In this document: piece after piece, positions 9,521-19,813 of the stretch
Position numbering within the stretch: the stretch's first letter is position 1
Layout: each line of letters starts with the position of its first letter
NCBI GenBank assembly: GCA_023897205.1
Contig: JAHWDD010000006.1
Location: 186,001 to 250,000 of the forward strand
From: Exophiala sp. HKRS030
Taxonomy: Eukaryota > Ascomycota > Eurotiomycetes > Chaetothyriales > Herpotrichiellaceae
Length of the DNA stretch: 64,000 bases
Direction of reading: 5' to 3'
Notes under the pieces: model-generated
Database searches by the model: none
What the model was told of the DNA's origin: nothing
Seen by the model: only the letters and a program-made list of their open reading frames with translations
Program-made: the position numbers and the translations under genes

Positions 9521-11256
9521 ATGGTGAGCCTCAAGGAGCGAGCAAGAGAATTGGAATTGACCAGGAGAAAAGGTTTGTTCTAAATCAGTTTGGCTCTGTT
9601 ACATCGGCTAACATACAACCAGACTTTGACCCAGAAGACGATTCTTTTCGCCGCGCAGACGACGATGATGATGACTCCGAAGCCGAAGAGCCAGTAGATG
9701 GCGAGAATGGTCGAGAACATTATGAAACTGTGGGAAAGAGCACACTCCGAGAACCGGAACAGGTCCGCCTGGGAGCAAAATATGGCGGCGTCGCAGTCAG
9801 TCGCAAAGACTTGGAAAATGAAGACGAAGATGAAGACGATCCATTTGCGCCCGAGGATGAGGACGATAAAGAAGAAGATCCTTTTGCGAAACCAAAGGAC
9901 AACCTGAGCGACGATGACGCATCAGACATACTCGCCGATGGGAATATGGGTTCAGACGTCGACGAAGACTCTGAAATCGATAGCGATGAAGCATTGGGTG
10001 AAAGTGATGTTGAGAGATTTAAGAACTTTACGTTTCGAGGCAGCAAGAGGAACCGCCTGGCTCCGACGGCAGAGGGCGAGTCAGGCGACGACAATGACGA
10101 AGACGAAGACTCGGAACTGTCAAAAGACTTGCCAGAAGAAGACTCGGACCTCGACATGGACCAGAGCGACGAAGTAGAGGATGATGACGATGACGATGAC
10201 GATGACGACGACGACGACGACAGGGATGATTCGTCTTCAATATCATCCGAAGATACACCACAAAATGCTGCCCGGAAAGCTCTACGGCACGTCCTCTCTT
10301 CTTCCACCGCGGGTCTTGCATCGACCCTCTCCGCGGGCGCCAACGCGGACGTGAAAAAGGGCCACGCGGTCAAGAAACAACGACAGACATTCGACCGCCT
10401 CCTCGACGCCCGCATCAAACTGCAAAGGGGGGTCACGGCGACCAACGACCTCGACGGTGCTGCTCTTTCCGATGATCAAGTCAAGGCCGCGGCTCAAAAG
10501 GCCGAAGAAGCAGCTTTGTCGCTCTGGTCGACGATCGACTCGATCCGCTGTACCATCCTATCTGCGCAAGATGGTGGGTCTACAAAATCACGCAAGAGAC
10601 CACTCGACGCGACCCGGTCCACGTCTCTAGCGGAACTCTGGAACCACACCCGGGATCTCGAAACCGCAGTCCATCCTCTGCGTCGAAGCACGTTGGACAA
10701 ATGGCACGCCAAAACCCAACCGGCCATCGACACTGCTCCACGGTCGAAATTACTCGGCAAGCAGCAACGGCCGTCGCAATCGCGCTTCACGAGCGTCCTC
10801 GACACTTACCTCACGTCCGAAGCGTCGAAGCTGGTCGCCTCGTCCGCGCCGGCACCGGGCACGTTCGACGACGGTACCTTTTACCAAGCCCTCCTTCGCG
10901 ACCTGATCACTTCACGAAACGCGAATGCGAACGCGGACGCGACCGGCACTGCCGCAGGAGAGCCGTTGCTGTTGCCCGCGAAACTCAAATCGGACAAGAA
11001 CAAGAACAAGGTGGTCGAGACAAAGGCCTCCAAGGGCCGAAAGGTGCGGTACACGGTCCATGAGAAGCTGGAGAATTTCATGGCCCCAGAGGACCGAAGC
11101 ACGTGGGAAGACGCGGCGAGGACCGAGTTTTTCGCCAGCCTGTTCGGCAACAGGGGGGCCCTGGACGAGGCCGCCGCCGATCGTGGAGATGGGCAGAGTG
11201 ATGACGACGAGGACGGTTCCGCCGAGGTTGAAGCACTCAGGTTGTTTAGGAGTTGA
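9521..11256 (+). CDS. BFR2: BFR2/AATF (Che-1) ribosome-biogenesis protein
   Basis: Exons 9521-9572 and 9623-11256 give 561 aa, starting MVSLKERARELELTRRK. The intron (9573-9622, GGCTAAC branch, CAG) restores the family's KDFDPEDD N-terminus. Next come long acidic stretches, including an Asp run near 10160-10230 (GAT/GAC codons). The AATF leucine-zipper-like domain follows, with KKQRQTFDRLLDARIKLQR in its N-terminal part. The TRAUB domain is near the C-terminus, with KGRKVRYTVHEKLENFMAP and the TEFFASLFGNRG ending block. The family acts in the nucleolus in early 18S rRNA processing within the SSU processome. UTP20, another SSU-processome factor, lies 12 kb downstream. The ATG lies 220 bp from the divergent tRNA-Pro. 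Reading the long frame from 9484 would give a wrong N-terminus. Confidence 0.9.
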
Positions 11257-11877
11257 GACTACAAAATGTCAGTTACCTAGGTGGGTCAATGGTGACCGTA
11301 CCACAGCAATACTCCGAGGTGTATATAGTCAGAAAACAAAAATGCCAACGTCGGAGGCGATGGGTATTCACGCAGACCCATCTCCTGCATCACGCACGAG
11401 GCTTCTTTCCAAACTTGTCGCCAAAGTAATCCTCCGAACCTGTCGTGCCATTCCCGAGTATCGATACCTCGGTGGGTAGGTAACCGACAAATACAACTCT
11501 TGGGTACCTCGTCAAGAGATATTTTCTTTTTTCAAGAAGGGAACGGTGAGGATGACGAGCACCCAGACTCCATCAAGGACAGTAATAACGACCAAAAATA
11601 CTAGGCAGTTACTCACAGCCGTGTGCGTTTTGCAATGGAGGGTACCTCTGCGTTTATGTCGATTGCTCAACATTTAAATCAAATGAAAAATAATACTTTT
11701 CAAGGGGAAAAAATCTTCATTGATGGGTCATTCAATGGCTCATTGATGTCATTTACAGCTGTGGAACTTATTCTCTATTGTTTCCTTTCCAGGTGCATCT
11801 CTACGACAAGTTTCCTTTCAAAGGTACCTCTTCTCCCTTCCCCAGAGTGAATTCTTACATCATCAGGCACTACTGGA
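11257..11877. other. intergenic between convergent genes
   Basis: About 620 bp between the 3' ends of BFR2 and the TLTQ-motif protein. AT-rich; a short imperfect repeat of 'cattgatg' lies near 11715-11755. No gene is supported. Confidence 0.55.
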
Positions 11878-14439
11878 CTACTCCCTCCTCGTGTACCCTG
11901 GAACTTGGTAGGGTTGAGGAACATACCACTTCGGAATGTTGCCGGCCTCACGTTGTCGGTGAATGTAAGCCGCGGTAACATGACCATTCTGTGTAAAGTT
12001 TGATTGCGTGTCGTTGTTAAAGCCCACAATCGGGGAGTATTTCCGCTGCAATGGAATTGGGCTCGGTGACGACGGAATGGAGATGGCCTGTGAAGACCGA
12101 ATTGGGGTTGTGTCTGCCACGCCAAGGTCTTGCTTTTGTGATACGTTCTGTGAGCCGGTATGGTTATTGTAATTATCTTCTTCAAGTGTGTCGATCCTCC
12201 CTTGTCGAGGCACCGACCCTTGATCGCCAGTCGCAGTCTTCTTGGGTGGAGATGGCAGCGAGGACGGGTCCAAATCAAGATCTTCCTCATCCTCGGAATC
12301 AAAGACTTCATTGATACCTGACCCTGTATGGTACTGTGATTGACTCTTCCCCACGTGCTGAGGCAGTTGACTGAGTGGAACCCGAAAGGAGCTCGAATCC
12401 TTGATGGTAAATTGATCCGGTCTCTGTGTTATGTCTGTTTCATGCCGTTGCGGATATGAGAACATGTTTGGAGAGGCTTGTGTGGCTTCTTGGGTTGACA
12501 TCTGAGAAGGATGCGGAATCGATGCAGGGTGGATCGACTTCTGCGTAATGGCTCGTGCAGACCAAAGAGGTGAAGAGGAAGAGTGCTGTAACGTATCATT
12601 TAGTGGTACCTTTGTAGTTGAGACAACAGTACTTGAATGGTGCATGAGAGCTGGCGTCGGCAAATTGACTTCCTTATTGCCTTCTTCGTGATTGCCTTGT
12701 ACTTCTGGAGTCCTTTTGTATGGCGACTCCACTAATGTGGGATAGGGAAGTGGTGTTTGAGGTGGCAACTCGTCGTCTTGGGATTGAATTTTCGTGGAAT
12801 GAATGCTTGAGCGGCCACGGGGTGTAGGCGAAGAATTCGACAGTGTCATCCCTCTCGTTTCTGCGAATCCTACAGGCGTCCGTGACTGTCGAGAGGGAGA
12901 ACAGATACGGTCCTCCAGGTTAATGTTGAATTGCGTATCATTGGCAATCGGAGAACCAAAAACCACTTCGTCTGCATGTAGATCTCCTCCCGATGCATCA
13001 GCTCCTTCGTTCAATGTCCCGTCATTTTGAATGTCTGAATCTATAGCACTCTTCAACTTGGAGGTTTCTCGACCTGTGCGTGTCGGAGCAATCGCGAAAT
13101 CTCGGACTAATGTGGGTGATTCTTCGCTAATTTTGGCTGCCTGTAAGGGAGATATTGTTTGTGCTTCGTCCCTAATTGGGCCCCTTCTGCCCACTATGTC
13201 GGCAAGATCTGGAAGACTGTCCTGAGTGAGTGCATCGGGGGGGCTCGACAGTATCGCGTGGGCTTGACTTGTGGCAGGAATTTCTGGCTCTATATTTCGA
13301 TTCTCAACCTCTGATAAAGAGGGCGTAGTGGATTGCTCTTCTTGTGGGTCATCGACCTGCGGCTGTCGTAGTTGGGGCGACGAAGATGGAATGGACCATA
13401 AGCCAGCCTCGGAGTCATCAATCCGCGCGCTTGATTGAGCTGGCTTGCGCTTGGGCAGCTTAAGAACCACGACTTTTCTTTTGCCTGGGGAGTGTTTGGC
13501 GGTATCAAGTAACTTTCCAGTCAAGCCTCTCGATGGAGACAGCAGAGAGTTCAATGAGCGCTCTGCCAGCGGTGTTCGCAACGACTGCCTACCGATGATG
13601 GAAGAGGTGTTTGTTGTACTTCTTCGCGTACTTGGTGGTAGGCTCTCTGGCGACTGGCTTGATAGAATGACGGTTCTAGACTTCTTCGGCGTCCGTAAAG
13701 CCTGAGTTTGACCAGTTTTGGTGTCGTTGGTGATAACTTCTCCTTCGTCGACTGATTCTTTTATCTCAAGTGAACATGGTGTTGTCCGGATAATTGGATC
13801 CTTACGGGAGTCTTCTGGGACACCCAGAGCCCGTTGAAAGTACTCTAGGTTTTCAGCCGCATCTGATGGCAGTCCCTGCTTGGAGGCAATCCTGCTCGAA
13901 ACTCGTCTCGGTGTCACAGATTGTCCATTTTCCACTCCAGGCTGGTTTCCCCTCTTCCTACTCGGTATGTACTCTTGACTATGTAATGTAGGTGCGGTGC
14001 TCTTCCGTTTCGCTGACCGTGTAGTAGTGGGTTGGTGTGGCTTGCGTTTCCTCGGACGTCTCGGGCTTTCGTAAGGACCGTCGAATTGCGGGAGAGTGAG
14101 TTCGTGTTGCTGATTCGGGAGCATCATTTCATCGTCAAAATCATCATGGTCGGGAGGTGGGAAGCTGAAAAAGTCCATCTGCGTCAATGTGGAATTGCGT
14201 TTCTTGGGCTTCCTTGCACGTGCAGTGCGTGCTAGTGGCATCTCTTGAAGTGAATCATCTTGCTCGAAACTAGTTGAGACCGGAGTCACCCACTGCACTT
14301 GGGTAAGTGTCTGCTGGCTAGTTGTATTCCTGATGCCTATTGTCTCAATGTCATGGCATCGCGGGCGCTTTCGTGGTGCAGGAGTGACTGACTTGGCTTT
14401 CCGCTTCGTGCTCGTAATGACCCAAGATTCTTCGGACAT
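11878..14439 (-). CDS. large disordered, probably nuclear fungal protein with TLTQ motifs
   Basis: A single exon of 853 aa starting MSEESWVITSTKRKAK. It is rich in Ser, Thr, Pro, Lys and Arg, with no catalytic domain. Basic clusters resembling nuclear localisation signals (KRKAK, RKRPR, RKPKKR, RRPRKRK, AKRKS) lie within the first 150 residues. A short motif occurs twice, TLTQVQWV at 44-51 and TLTQMDFF at 84-91, followed by an acidic patch. Many SP/TP sites suggest proline-directed phosphorylation. The architecture is reminiscent of chromatin or DNA-repair scaffolds, but I cannot name it. It is divergent from the CYP51 paralogue, with 393 bp between starts. Confidence 0.75.
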   Translation of the reverse strand: MSEESWVITSTKRKAKSVTPAPRKRPRCHDIETIGIRNTTSQQTLTQVQWVTPVSTSFEQDDSLQEMPLARTARARKPKKRNSTLTQMDFFSFPPPDHDDFDDEMMLPNQQHELTLPQFDGPYESPRRPRKRKPHQPTTTRSAKRKSTAPTLHSQEYIPSRKRGNQPGVENGQSVTPRRVSSRIASKQGLPSDAAENLEYFQRALGVPEDSRKDPIIRTTPCSLEIKESVDEGEVITNDTKTGQTQALRTPKKSRTVILSSQSPESLPPSTRRSTTNTSSIIGRQSLRTPLAERSLNSLLSPSRGLTGKLLDTAKHSPGKRKVVVLKLPKRKPAQSSARIDDSEAGLWSIPSSSPQLRQPQVDDPQEEQSTTPSLSEVENRNIEPEIPATSQAHAILSSPPDALTQDSLPDLADIVGRRGPIRDEAQTISPLQAAKISEESPTLVRDFAIAPTRTGRETSKLKSAIDSDIQNDGTLNEGADASGGDLHADEVVFGSPIANDTQFNINLEDRICSPSRQSRTPVGFAETRGMTLSNSSPTPRGRSSIHSTKIQSQDDELPPQTPLPYPTLVESPYKRTPEVQGNHEEGNKEVNLPTPALMHHSSTVVSTTKVPLNDTLQHSSSSPLWSARAITQKSIHPASIPHPSQMSTQEATQASPNMFSYPQRHETDITQRPDQFTIKDSSSFRVPLSQLPQHVGKSQSQYHTGSGINEVFDSEDEEDLDLDPSSLPSPPKKTATGDQGSVPRQGRIDTLEEDNYNNHTGSQNVSQKQDLGVADTTPIRSSQAISIPSSPSPIPLQRKYSPIVGFNNDTQSNFTQNGHVTAAYIHRQREAGNIPKWYVPQPYQVPGYTRRE

Positions 14440-14832
14440 AGCTCATAGTGAAAATTATATGAGTCTCTGACCTTTTCTGTAGACAAGGGCCGGATGCTAT
14501 CTAGATTCAGTACTGATGGATTGACTATTTAAGGCGAGTACTGAAGGCGACGCGTGCCGAGTAAATGCGCGCCCGTAATGATGAAACGCGTCGCGGGGTC
14601 ACCTGATTCGCAGAATGACAATTGATGATGGTCGCTCGAGGATCTTAACAAGTATCAGCACGACCACCACGCAGGACTTCTCTATAAGTGAGCCTCACAC
14701 CAGGACGAGATGTCAGCGTGGCTGTGATGGATACTGCAGCATAGATCACTTCGGGCACGTCTATAAGAGCTCCCAGGCTCGAGTAGCATATCAATTGTCC
14801 GAGCCCAGCAGACCGACGACTGCCCTCTGCAA
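14440..14832. promoter_or_regulatory. divergent promoter region between the TLTQ protein and the CYP51 paralogue
   Basis: 393 bp with TATA-like TCTATAAG near 14680 and 14758 upstream of the P450 start. Confidence 0.4.
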
Positions 14833-16623
14833 ATGACGGAGGCCTTCATTCGCCTCTTGACCACGTTGGTCTCACTGATTTCAGTCGCGGTCTTGACCAC
14901 AGTCTTGAAGCAACTCCTAGACCGAAACCGTCACAGACCACCGGTAGTCTGGCACTGGCTTCCATGGCTTGGTAGTACAGTTGACTACGGCAAAGACCCG
15001 TACAATTTCTTCTTCAAGTGCCGAGAAAAGGTCGCCATGTACGCTTTAAGTGATGGAAATATGTACTGACACTCGCGGCAGTATGGCGACTGTTTCACCT
15101 TTGGGCTTCTTGGAATGAGAGTCACCGTTTTCTTGGGAGCCAAAGGCAACAACTTCATTCTCAATGGCAAACTCAAAGACCTCAATGCTGAGGTTCGTAC
15201 TGTCAGGAGTTACAAGTTGACATGGCCAAGGTTTCTGACTCCCATCAGGAAGTCTATGGTCCCTTGACTGTACCTGTATTTGGCCGTGGCGTTGTCTACG
15301 ACGTAGATAATGCTCGATTCATGGATCAGAAGAGAGTATGTTGGCCACTTCTGTCAGTGTACTGGTAGTAATGACCTTCAACCTATAGCTTCTGAAAGAA
15401 GGCTTCTCAAGTGGGAATCTACGCGCATATGTCCCTGAATTTGTCAACGAGGTCAACAATTTCATCAAGACCAATGCCGTCTTTAACAGCAAGCAAGGGG
15501 GCGTTTGTGATATTTCTTCGGTATTCTCAGAGATATCCCTCTACACTGCTGCTGGCTCCCTGCAAGGCAAAGAAGTCAGAGACTCTTTCGATGCACAGTT
15601 TGCGACGTACTATCGGCATTTGGACGACGGTTTCGCACCGATCAATTTCATGCTTCCGTGGCTGCCGATCCCTATCAATCGGCGACGAGATCATGCCCAG
15701 AAAGTCATGGCCGGGCTATACATGGACATCATCAAGAAACGAAGATTAGAAGGCAACAAAACCGGCAGCCATGATATGCTTTGGGCGCTGCTGGGCGCTC
15801 GGTACAAGGACGGCACCTTGATCTCGGACGAAGAGATGGCAAATCTCATGATAGCCCTCTTGATGGGGGGACAACACAATACCGCGGTAAGGCATGCCAT
15901 AACGTTATGCGGGCGATGGCCTTGCAGTTAAAATTAGCCCTTGCTGATACTTCTTCGGATTGCTGTCGAATTGCTTAGGCTTCAGGGACCTGGGTCATGT
16001 TGCATCTGGCACATCGCCCCCATCTGATCGAAGGGCTCTATCAAGAGCAACGTGTCGTATTGGGCGATGGAGGAGAACTGACCTACGATACATTGCAACA
16101 GCTCACCCTTCACAACAACGTCATCAAAGAAACGCTCCGCCTACACAGTCCCATCCACTCGATCATGCGAAAGGTACAGCAGCCAATGCAGATTCCGGAC
16201 ACAGACGTTGTCGTTCCGGCAGGTCATATCCTCCTTGCTGCACCAGGAGTTCCCTCACGATGCGACGAATTCTTCCCCAACGCCATGGACTGGAATCCGC
16301 ATCGATGGGACAGGCCTGCGGGAGGCGATCAACAAGACGATCAAGACTCGAATGACACGGTTGATTACGGCTACGGCGCCGTCTCTTCCAAAGCCGCACA
16401 TAGCCCTTACCTCCCGTTCGGTGCCGGTCGACATCGTTGCGTGGGGGAAACCTTTGCATACGCCCAGTTAGGGGCCATCCTTGCGACGCTGGTGCGATTG
16501 TTGCAGTGGGAACAAGTTGACCCGAAAGCACCTGTCCCAGAGACCGACTACTCTGTAAGTCATTCCTCGCCTTTTTTCCGGTTCTTGCTCGTATTATGTG
16601 TGGCGCTAGTGTACCAGCAGTGA
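14833..16623 (+). CDS. CYP51-family cytochrome P450 (divergent sterol 14-alpha-demethylase paralogue), five or more exons
   Basis: Exons 14833-15030, 15082-15192, 15249-15335, 15389-15886 and 15979 onward give about 512 aa. An N-terminal membrane anchor ([17 protein letters not shown]) is followed by CYP51 signatures: [17 protein letters not shown] (B-C region), [21 protein letters not shown]-helix [10 protein letters not shown] (292-298), KETLR (Glu349, Arg352), [19 protein letters not shown], and the heme loop [12 protein letters not shown] with Cys452. The family removes the 14-alpha-methyl group in ergosterol synthesis at the ER. This copy deviates from the canonical AGQHTSS: His is kept, but the following Thr/Ser is Asn296. 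The first intron has a weak GTCGCC donor but a TACTGAC branch. After ETDYS a GTAAGT at 16555 suggests a last small exon I could not resolve, so the C-terminus to 16623 is provisional. Confidence 0.85.
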
Positions 16624-17143
16624 CTTGGAAATCTCCTGGTGGTTTGTTGCTCGCCATGTCCATCTTTGCTGACTTGTATGTTGAAAAAGTCCATGTTCTC
16701 GCGACCTATGCATCCTGCCACAATACGCTGGCGACTTCGTCGATAATCTCGACCAGTTTTTCCTCGCCGCGAGTCATTCTGATTATATATTGGAAAATGG
16801 CCCAACGTTGTAGTGTTGGCCGGAACTAGTGAAGATAAAACATGGATGATGGTTGATAGATGGTTACCTGTTTAACTGAAATCTGATATTGTTGTTTCAT
16901 GTTCATGTTCGTACTCGTTCTCATTTTCTTCTTCCTCTTTCCTACCCATGACCCATAAACCGTAAAGTCCTGAGACCGTACACACTCCCCTAAGTACTCG
17001 GTACTGATACAATGAAATCAAGAAAAAAATTATACGCTCACATAAGACAAAAAAATCTGGCAGGATGCTGCGTGCCGCCCAATAAACATCCCCTTTGCGG
17101 AAAAGCCCCCCAAACCCGCACAACAAATAAATATGGTAAGAGA
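16624..17143. other. intergenic between convergent genes
   Basis: About 520 bp. The first part may hold the real last exon of the P450: a frame reading PAVTWK near 16603 resembles CYP51 C-termini. The rest shows nothing. Confidence 0.45.
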
Positions 17144-19813
17144 TCAAAGATGGCCATGTCGATGTCTGAATCCGTCACCTATTCTCCGTCTAAAGTTGGA
17201 CGGTAACAGACCAGGCCCCGAGGATTCAGAGAGGCTGTTGCCGCGGCGAACCACGTCAAAGACGGCCCTCCTCTTCCTCCTCAGACCTGACTGCCACGAC
17301 GCGGGAATCCCAAGAGGATTCGACCGTTGCCAGTCACTCAAACTGTCGCACTCGCTCTGGAACTGGTCGGACGCGGCGTAAGGTTTGATCTCGGCCGGTC
17401 TCTCGATCCACTGCAGGGCCAAACCTCCGTCGACGTGCCACACGATGTGACAGTGCATGAGCCATGCTCCCGGATTGTCGGTCTCAAACCCAATGACGGT
17501 GTAACCCGAAGCCTTATTGGGTCCTTCAGACCCGATCAGCATGGCTGTGTCTCGACGAGGAGGGTTTTCAAAGTTCAAAGTCGAGACCAAATCCGACGTC
17601 CAGGTTGTCGAACCCTGGCCCAAGATCGAAAAGTCGTGGCCGTGCAAGTGCATCGGGTGGGCTGCAAAAAATTGGTTTTGGATGACAAAGTAAACCCATT
17701 GGTTTTGGGCCGTCAGAGTGATGGAATTGGAGATCAACTGGGATGGGTCGACCGCTGTTGAGGTCCCATTCGTCGTCGTCGTGCCGTTGGTGGTGTCGGT
17801 GCCATTGGCGATGGGGGCACTACCGTTGTTGCCGCTGCCAATACCATACTCATATAGCGTCTCGAGCGTGGGTTGTGTGTAATTCACGTTGATGGCGTTG
17901 CTGTTAATGTACCATCTGAAAACGTTGCCTCCTTGACTCGAAGCGATCCGTGCTACGTTACCGGCCGGCAAGGTCGACACGGTGGCCGCAAAGGCGCTGG
18001 AGGACCCCGCCGATTTCTTGACAAATGGAACCAAAGACGCAATGGGCTCGTCGAGACAGGTGGCAAAGTCTGCGCCCGTCTTGTCGCCGTACGTGGACGT
18101 GGGTAAGATAGGGTCGACGTCGTCGTACAAGATGATACCATTGGCGGCTCCGAGCCCGGTATTGACGGAACTACTGGGGCATCCTGTCTGAGTGACGGCG
18201 CGGAAAAAGTAGCCCGCCGCGGGTTGATTCATTTCCACCACGACATCATACCGTTGGCCGATACCGATGTTGAGCCACTCGGTCTCGTAGGGGACGATGG
18301 GGACGTAGTCGATGGCCATGACGGTCATTTTGTGATCGTCCAAGTGTACCGACCACATGTTTTGCGCGGCCGAGTTGATGAGTCGGAAGAGATGCTTCTT
18401 GCCGGATTGGACTTTCCAGAGCGCGTGTTGGCCGGCAGATAGGTCAGGCATGGTGTTTTTACCGTTGAGGAGGTAATTTTGCGTTCTAAGAAACTATTAG
18501 ACACGGTACAACAAAACATGACTATTGGAAAACGAAACATACCCGGACGGTCCGACGTGACTGATCAGTTCGTTTTGTTGAGCTGCGGTGTCCAGGAACG
18601 TATCGTCAATCATGACGGTACCCATGTCAATGTCATAGTTGGACGTTGCAGGGCCGTGGATGACCATGGGACCTCGAACACCGTCAGCGTATTGAGTCAT
18701 TGTGTGAGCGTGGTACCAGCTGCAAAAGTATAAGTTAGTAAGGTCTGAGAAGCCCGAAATTACACATAGAAGACTGGCTGATTCAACTTACCCGGTGCCA
18801 TATTGCCTGAGTTGCATGGTGTACGTTCGCGAAGTGCCAGGAGCCATGCCACACTCGGTGATGCCCGGAACACCATCTTGGTCATTGGTGCCGCGTTGCC
18901 AGAGACCGTGCCAGTGTATAGACGTCGAGTTGGCGGTGAGTTGATTGTGAACTGTCACCACGAGGAGGTCGCCCCAGTTACATTCGATCAGAGGACCGGG
19001 AACTTGACCGTTGATCGCGAATGCCATTTTTGGTCCACTGCCGTCAAAGTCCATGGTGGTATTTGTGATGGTGAATTCATAAGAGCACGTATTGCCGGTT
19101 GAAACGTCCTTGGTTGAGGTGTCGTCGTTGATGCTCAAACCGTTGCACCATATGCTTCGGTCGGCCGCGGAGTTGCACTGAGAACCCCCCGTTATGGGAC
19201 CGTTGGGCGCGGAAACATTGGAAGCTGGCGAGCCAGGTTCTGGGAAGGAGCCGTTGGGAAAGTTTGTATAGGTCGGTGCTGGCTTCGTAGCGGTAGATGA
19301 CGGCGCTTCTCCCGTCCAGGTGAAGACATCGCCATCAGTTCCAATAGTGCTCTCGACGATGCTTGTGTGTGTACGCGTAATTGGGCCCAGAGAATCCCCA
19401 TTGGTGTTCGCAGGATCGACAACGATAGAGGACGCTTGAGGCGCATCCGTCACCGTGCCTATAGGGTCAACGGCATATGATCCTGTCGGCGAAGCTGCCG
19501 TCTGTGTCGGAGCAAAAACAATAGGAGGGAATGGTCGGCCGGAGCCATCGACCGTTACTGTGGTTGTGGCGCAGAAGCCAGGGCCAACGAAGACGGTCGA
19601 ATGGTATACGGTCTTGGTCGTCTCCTTCCACACAGTTGTGGTTTCTGTTTGTGTGACTGTAGCCGTCGCAGGAGAGATCCTTTCGACGTGAAAAGTCTCA
19701 GTGGCTCGTCGATTGATAGGATTAACGGCGGCGGGTTCGTTCCAGTTCTCTGCGGAAACATTTGCGCTCAATCCCAGAGCCAGTATTAGGCCCGACACCC
19801 TCGAGATCCGCAT
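17144..19813 (-). CDS. secreted multicopper oxidase (laccase-like) with long Thr/Ser-rich N-terminal extension
   Basis: Exons on the minus strand are 19813-18792, 18719-18543 and 18485-17144, giving 846 aa. I chose the Met at 19813 because it opens a good signal peptide (MRISRVSGLILALGLSANVSA); an upstream Met at 19915 would bury it. Residues ~30-230 are Thr/Ser/Pro-rich. Three cupredoxin domains follow, with all copper motifs: SIHWHGLW (~298), WYHAHTMTQYADG spanning the first intron junction, HPMHLHGHDF, and HCHIVWHVDGGLALQW with Leu at the axial T1 position, as in ascomycete laccases. It oxidises phenols or related donors with O2 outside the cell; the substrate is not predictable. At 846 aa it is well above the usual ~550-620 aa, mostly from the extension. 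The usual ascomycete-laccase C-terminal plug is absent; the tail ends RHRHGHL. Confidence 0.88.

Noticed and set aside
9720..10445. Minus-strand frame of 241 codons rich in Ser inside BFR2
   Set aside because: Antisense of the Asp/Glu tract (GAC/GAT read as GTC/ATC or TCG/TCA); no independent signals.
17327..19789. Plus-strand frames of 60-144 codons across the multicopper oxidase
   Set aside because: Shadows of the minus-strand gene, which has all four copper motifs.
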